Positions 33,503 to 34,526 of a stretch of 34,526 bases of DNA are shown here, in pieces; the first letter of the stretch is position 1; each line of letters starts with the position of its first letter. Source of the stretch: Verrucomicrobiota bacterium (lineage in GTDB: Bacteria; Verrucomicrobiota; Verrucomicrobiia; Chthoniobacterales; Chthoniobacteraceae). Location: assembly GCA_009885995.1 (NCBI GenBank), contig VFJQ01000115.1:1-34526 (forward strand), in the 5' to 3' direction. The notes under the pieces were generated by a model, which had not been told where the DNA came from, ran no database searches, and saw only the letters and a program-made list of their open reading frames with translations. Both the position numbers and the translations under genes were made by a program.

Positions 33503-34526
33503 ATGCCTAACGTCTCCAACCTCGTCAAAACCATCCAGGACATCATGCGCAAGGACGCCGGGACCTACGGCGACGCGCAGCGCCTCGAACAGCTCGGCTG
33601 GATGTTCTTCCTGAAAATCTTCGACGACCGGGAAAAGGAGATGGAAGTCCTCCGCGACGACTACAAGTCGCCCCTCCCCAAACACCTCCGCTGGTCCACC
33701 TGGGCCACCGACGACGAGGGCATCACTGGCGACGCCCTGCTCGACTTCATCAACAACACCCTCCTCCCGAAGCTCAAGGCCCTCACCGCCGGCGGCGACA
33801 AGATCGCCACCCTCATCCGTTCCGCCTTCGAGGATGCCAACAACTACATGAAGAACGGGACGTTGATGCGGCAGGTCATCAACAAGATCAACGGCATCGA
33901 CTTCAACGCCTCCGATGATCGCCACATGTTCGGCGACATCTACGAGAAGCTCCTCAAAGATCTCCAGTCCGCAGGCAATGCCGGCGAGTTCTACACCCCG
34001 CGCGCCGTCACCCAGTTCATCGTCGAGCAGGTGAATCCCCAGCTTGGAGAAAGCGTGCTCGATCCGGCCTGCGGCACCGGCGGCTTCCTCGTCTGCGCCA
34101 TCGAACACCTGCGCAAGCAGGCCAAGACCGAGGCCCATGAACGCAAGATCCAAGACTGCTTCGCAGGCATCGAGAAGAAGCATCTTCCTCATATTCTGTG
34201 CATGACTAATTTACTTCTGCACGGCATTGATGTTCCCTCCAACGTCCGCCACGACAACACCCTCGCCCGCCCCCTGCGCGATTGGGGCCCGAAGGAGCGC
34301 GTGGATGTCATCGTCACCAATCCGCCCTTCGGCGGCATGGAGGAGGACGGCATCGAGTCCAACTACCCCGCCGAGTTCCGCACACGTGAGACCGCCGACC
34401 TCTTCCTCGTGCTCCTCATGAAGATCCTCAAGCCCGGCGGCCGCGCCGGCCTCGTGTTGCCCGACGGCACGCTCTTCGGCGAGGGCGTGAAAACCCGCAT
34501 CAAGGAAGCCCTCCTAACCGAGTGCA
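33503..34526 (+). CDS. hsdM: Type I restriction-modification methyltransferase, truncated by the right edge
   Basis: From ATG 33503 the frame is open to the end of the window (341 codons), so the C-terminus is missing. The product methylates adenine in the target site as part of the HsdM2-HsdS enzyme. An N-terminal helical domain (QRLEQLGWMFFLKIFDDREKE) is followed by GEFYTPRAVTQFIVEQ, the SAM site DPACGTGGF (187-195) and the catalytic NPPFGG (273-278, the N6-adenine NPPF type). A typical EcoEI-like HsdM is about 480-500 residues, so roughly 150 residues plus hsdS should lie beyond the edge. A patch at ~34183-34235 uses AT-ending codons (CTT, CCT, CAT, ATT, TTA) unlike the rest of the gene. 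Confidence 0.95.
   Translation, partial: MPNVSNLVKTIQDIMRKDAGTYGDAQRLEQLGWMFFLKIFDDREKEMEVLRDDYKSPLPKHLRWSTWATDDEGITGDALLDFINNTLLPKLKALTAGGDKIATLIRSAFEDANNYMKNGTLMRQVINKINGIDFNASDDRHMFGDIYEKLLKDLQSAGNAGEFYTPRAVTQFIVEQVNPQLGESVLDPACGTGGFLVCAIEHLRKQAKTEAHERKIQDCFAGIEKKHLPHILCMTNLLLHGIDVPSNVRHDNTLARPLRDWGPKERVDVIVTNPPFGGMEEDGIESNYPAEFRTRETADLFLVLLMKILKPGGRAGLVLPDGTLFGEGVKTRIKEALLTEC

Overview
The window looks like a piece of chromosome from a member of the Verrucomicrobiota (PVC superphylum). The DNA is visibly GC-rich. It carries families concentrated in that group: giant FG-GAP secreted proteins, a PVC-type heme-binding protein with a C-terminal CxxCH domain, a Tat-exported DUF1501 protein, membrane-anchored Ser/Thr kinases (one fused to Sel1 repeats), a lone pseudopilin, and intergenic palindromes. 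This assignment is inference from gene content. No rRNA or tRNA gene is visible.

Left part (1-9300): the end of a beta-sandwich protein, then a non-coding stretch with a REPIN-like pair of inverted palindromes. Next comes a tandem duplication of about 4.1 kb that encodes two ~1330-aa secreted FG-GAP propeller proteins, 14 repeats each. The first copy is frameshifted in a run of seven G. A pseudopilin gene faces them.

Middle (9406-20734): a membrane Ser/Thr kinase, also frameshifted in a G run, followed by a secreted unknown protein. Then come a Tm-1-like ATP-binding protein, a secreted SGNH/GDSL hydrolase, a PVC-type heme-binding protein, and on the opposite strand a second kinase with about 16 extracytoplasmic Sel1 repeats.

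Housekeeping-like operon (20807-24403): a TPR protein, Lgt, an MBL-like protein, a small secreted protein and a UbiA-family prenyltransferase lie head to tail with tiny gaps or overlaps.

Minus-strand catabolic cluster (29119 down to 24410): a serine beta-lactamase-like hydrolase, a DUF1501 protein and a large alpha/beta hydrolase with a signal peptide. A small ABM-like protein diverges from it.

Right part (29531-34526): a short tandem repeat, a 62-aa protein, a PVC-like intergenic palindrome, then a type I restriction-modification island. The island begins with a remnant of an unrelated HsdM N-terminus whose frame overlaps the hsdR start (ATGA). It continues with hsdR, an embedded DUF3800 gene, and an hsdM that runs off the right edge. 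The specificity gene is expected beyond the edge. The RM island, with its relic and its DUF3800 insert, is the best candidate for an unusual system. The FG-GAP pair with a G7 frameshift is the second.
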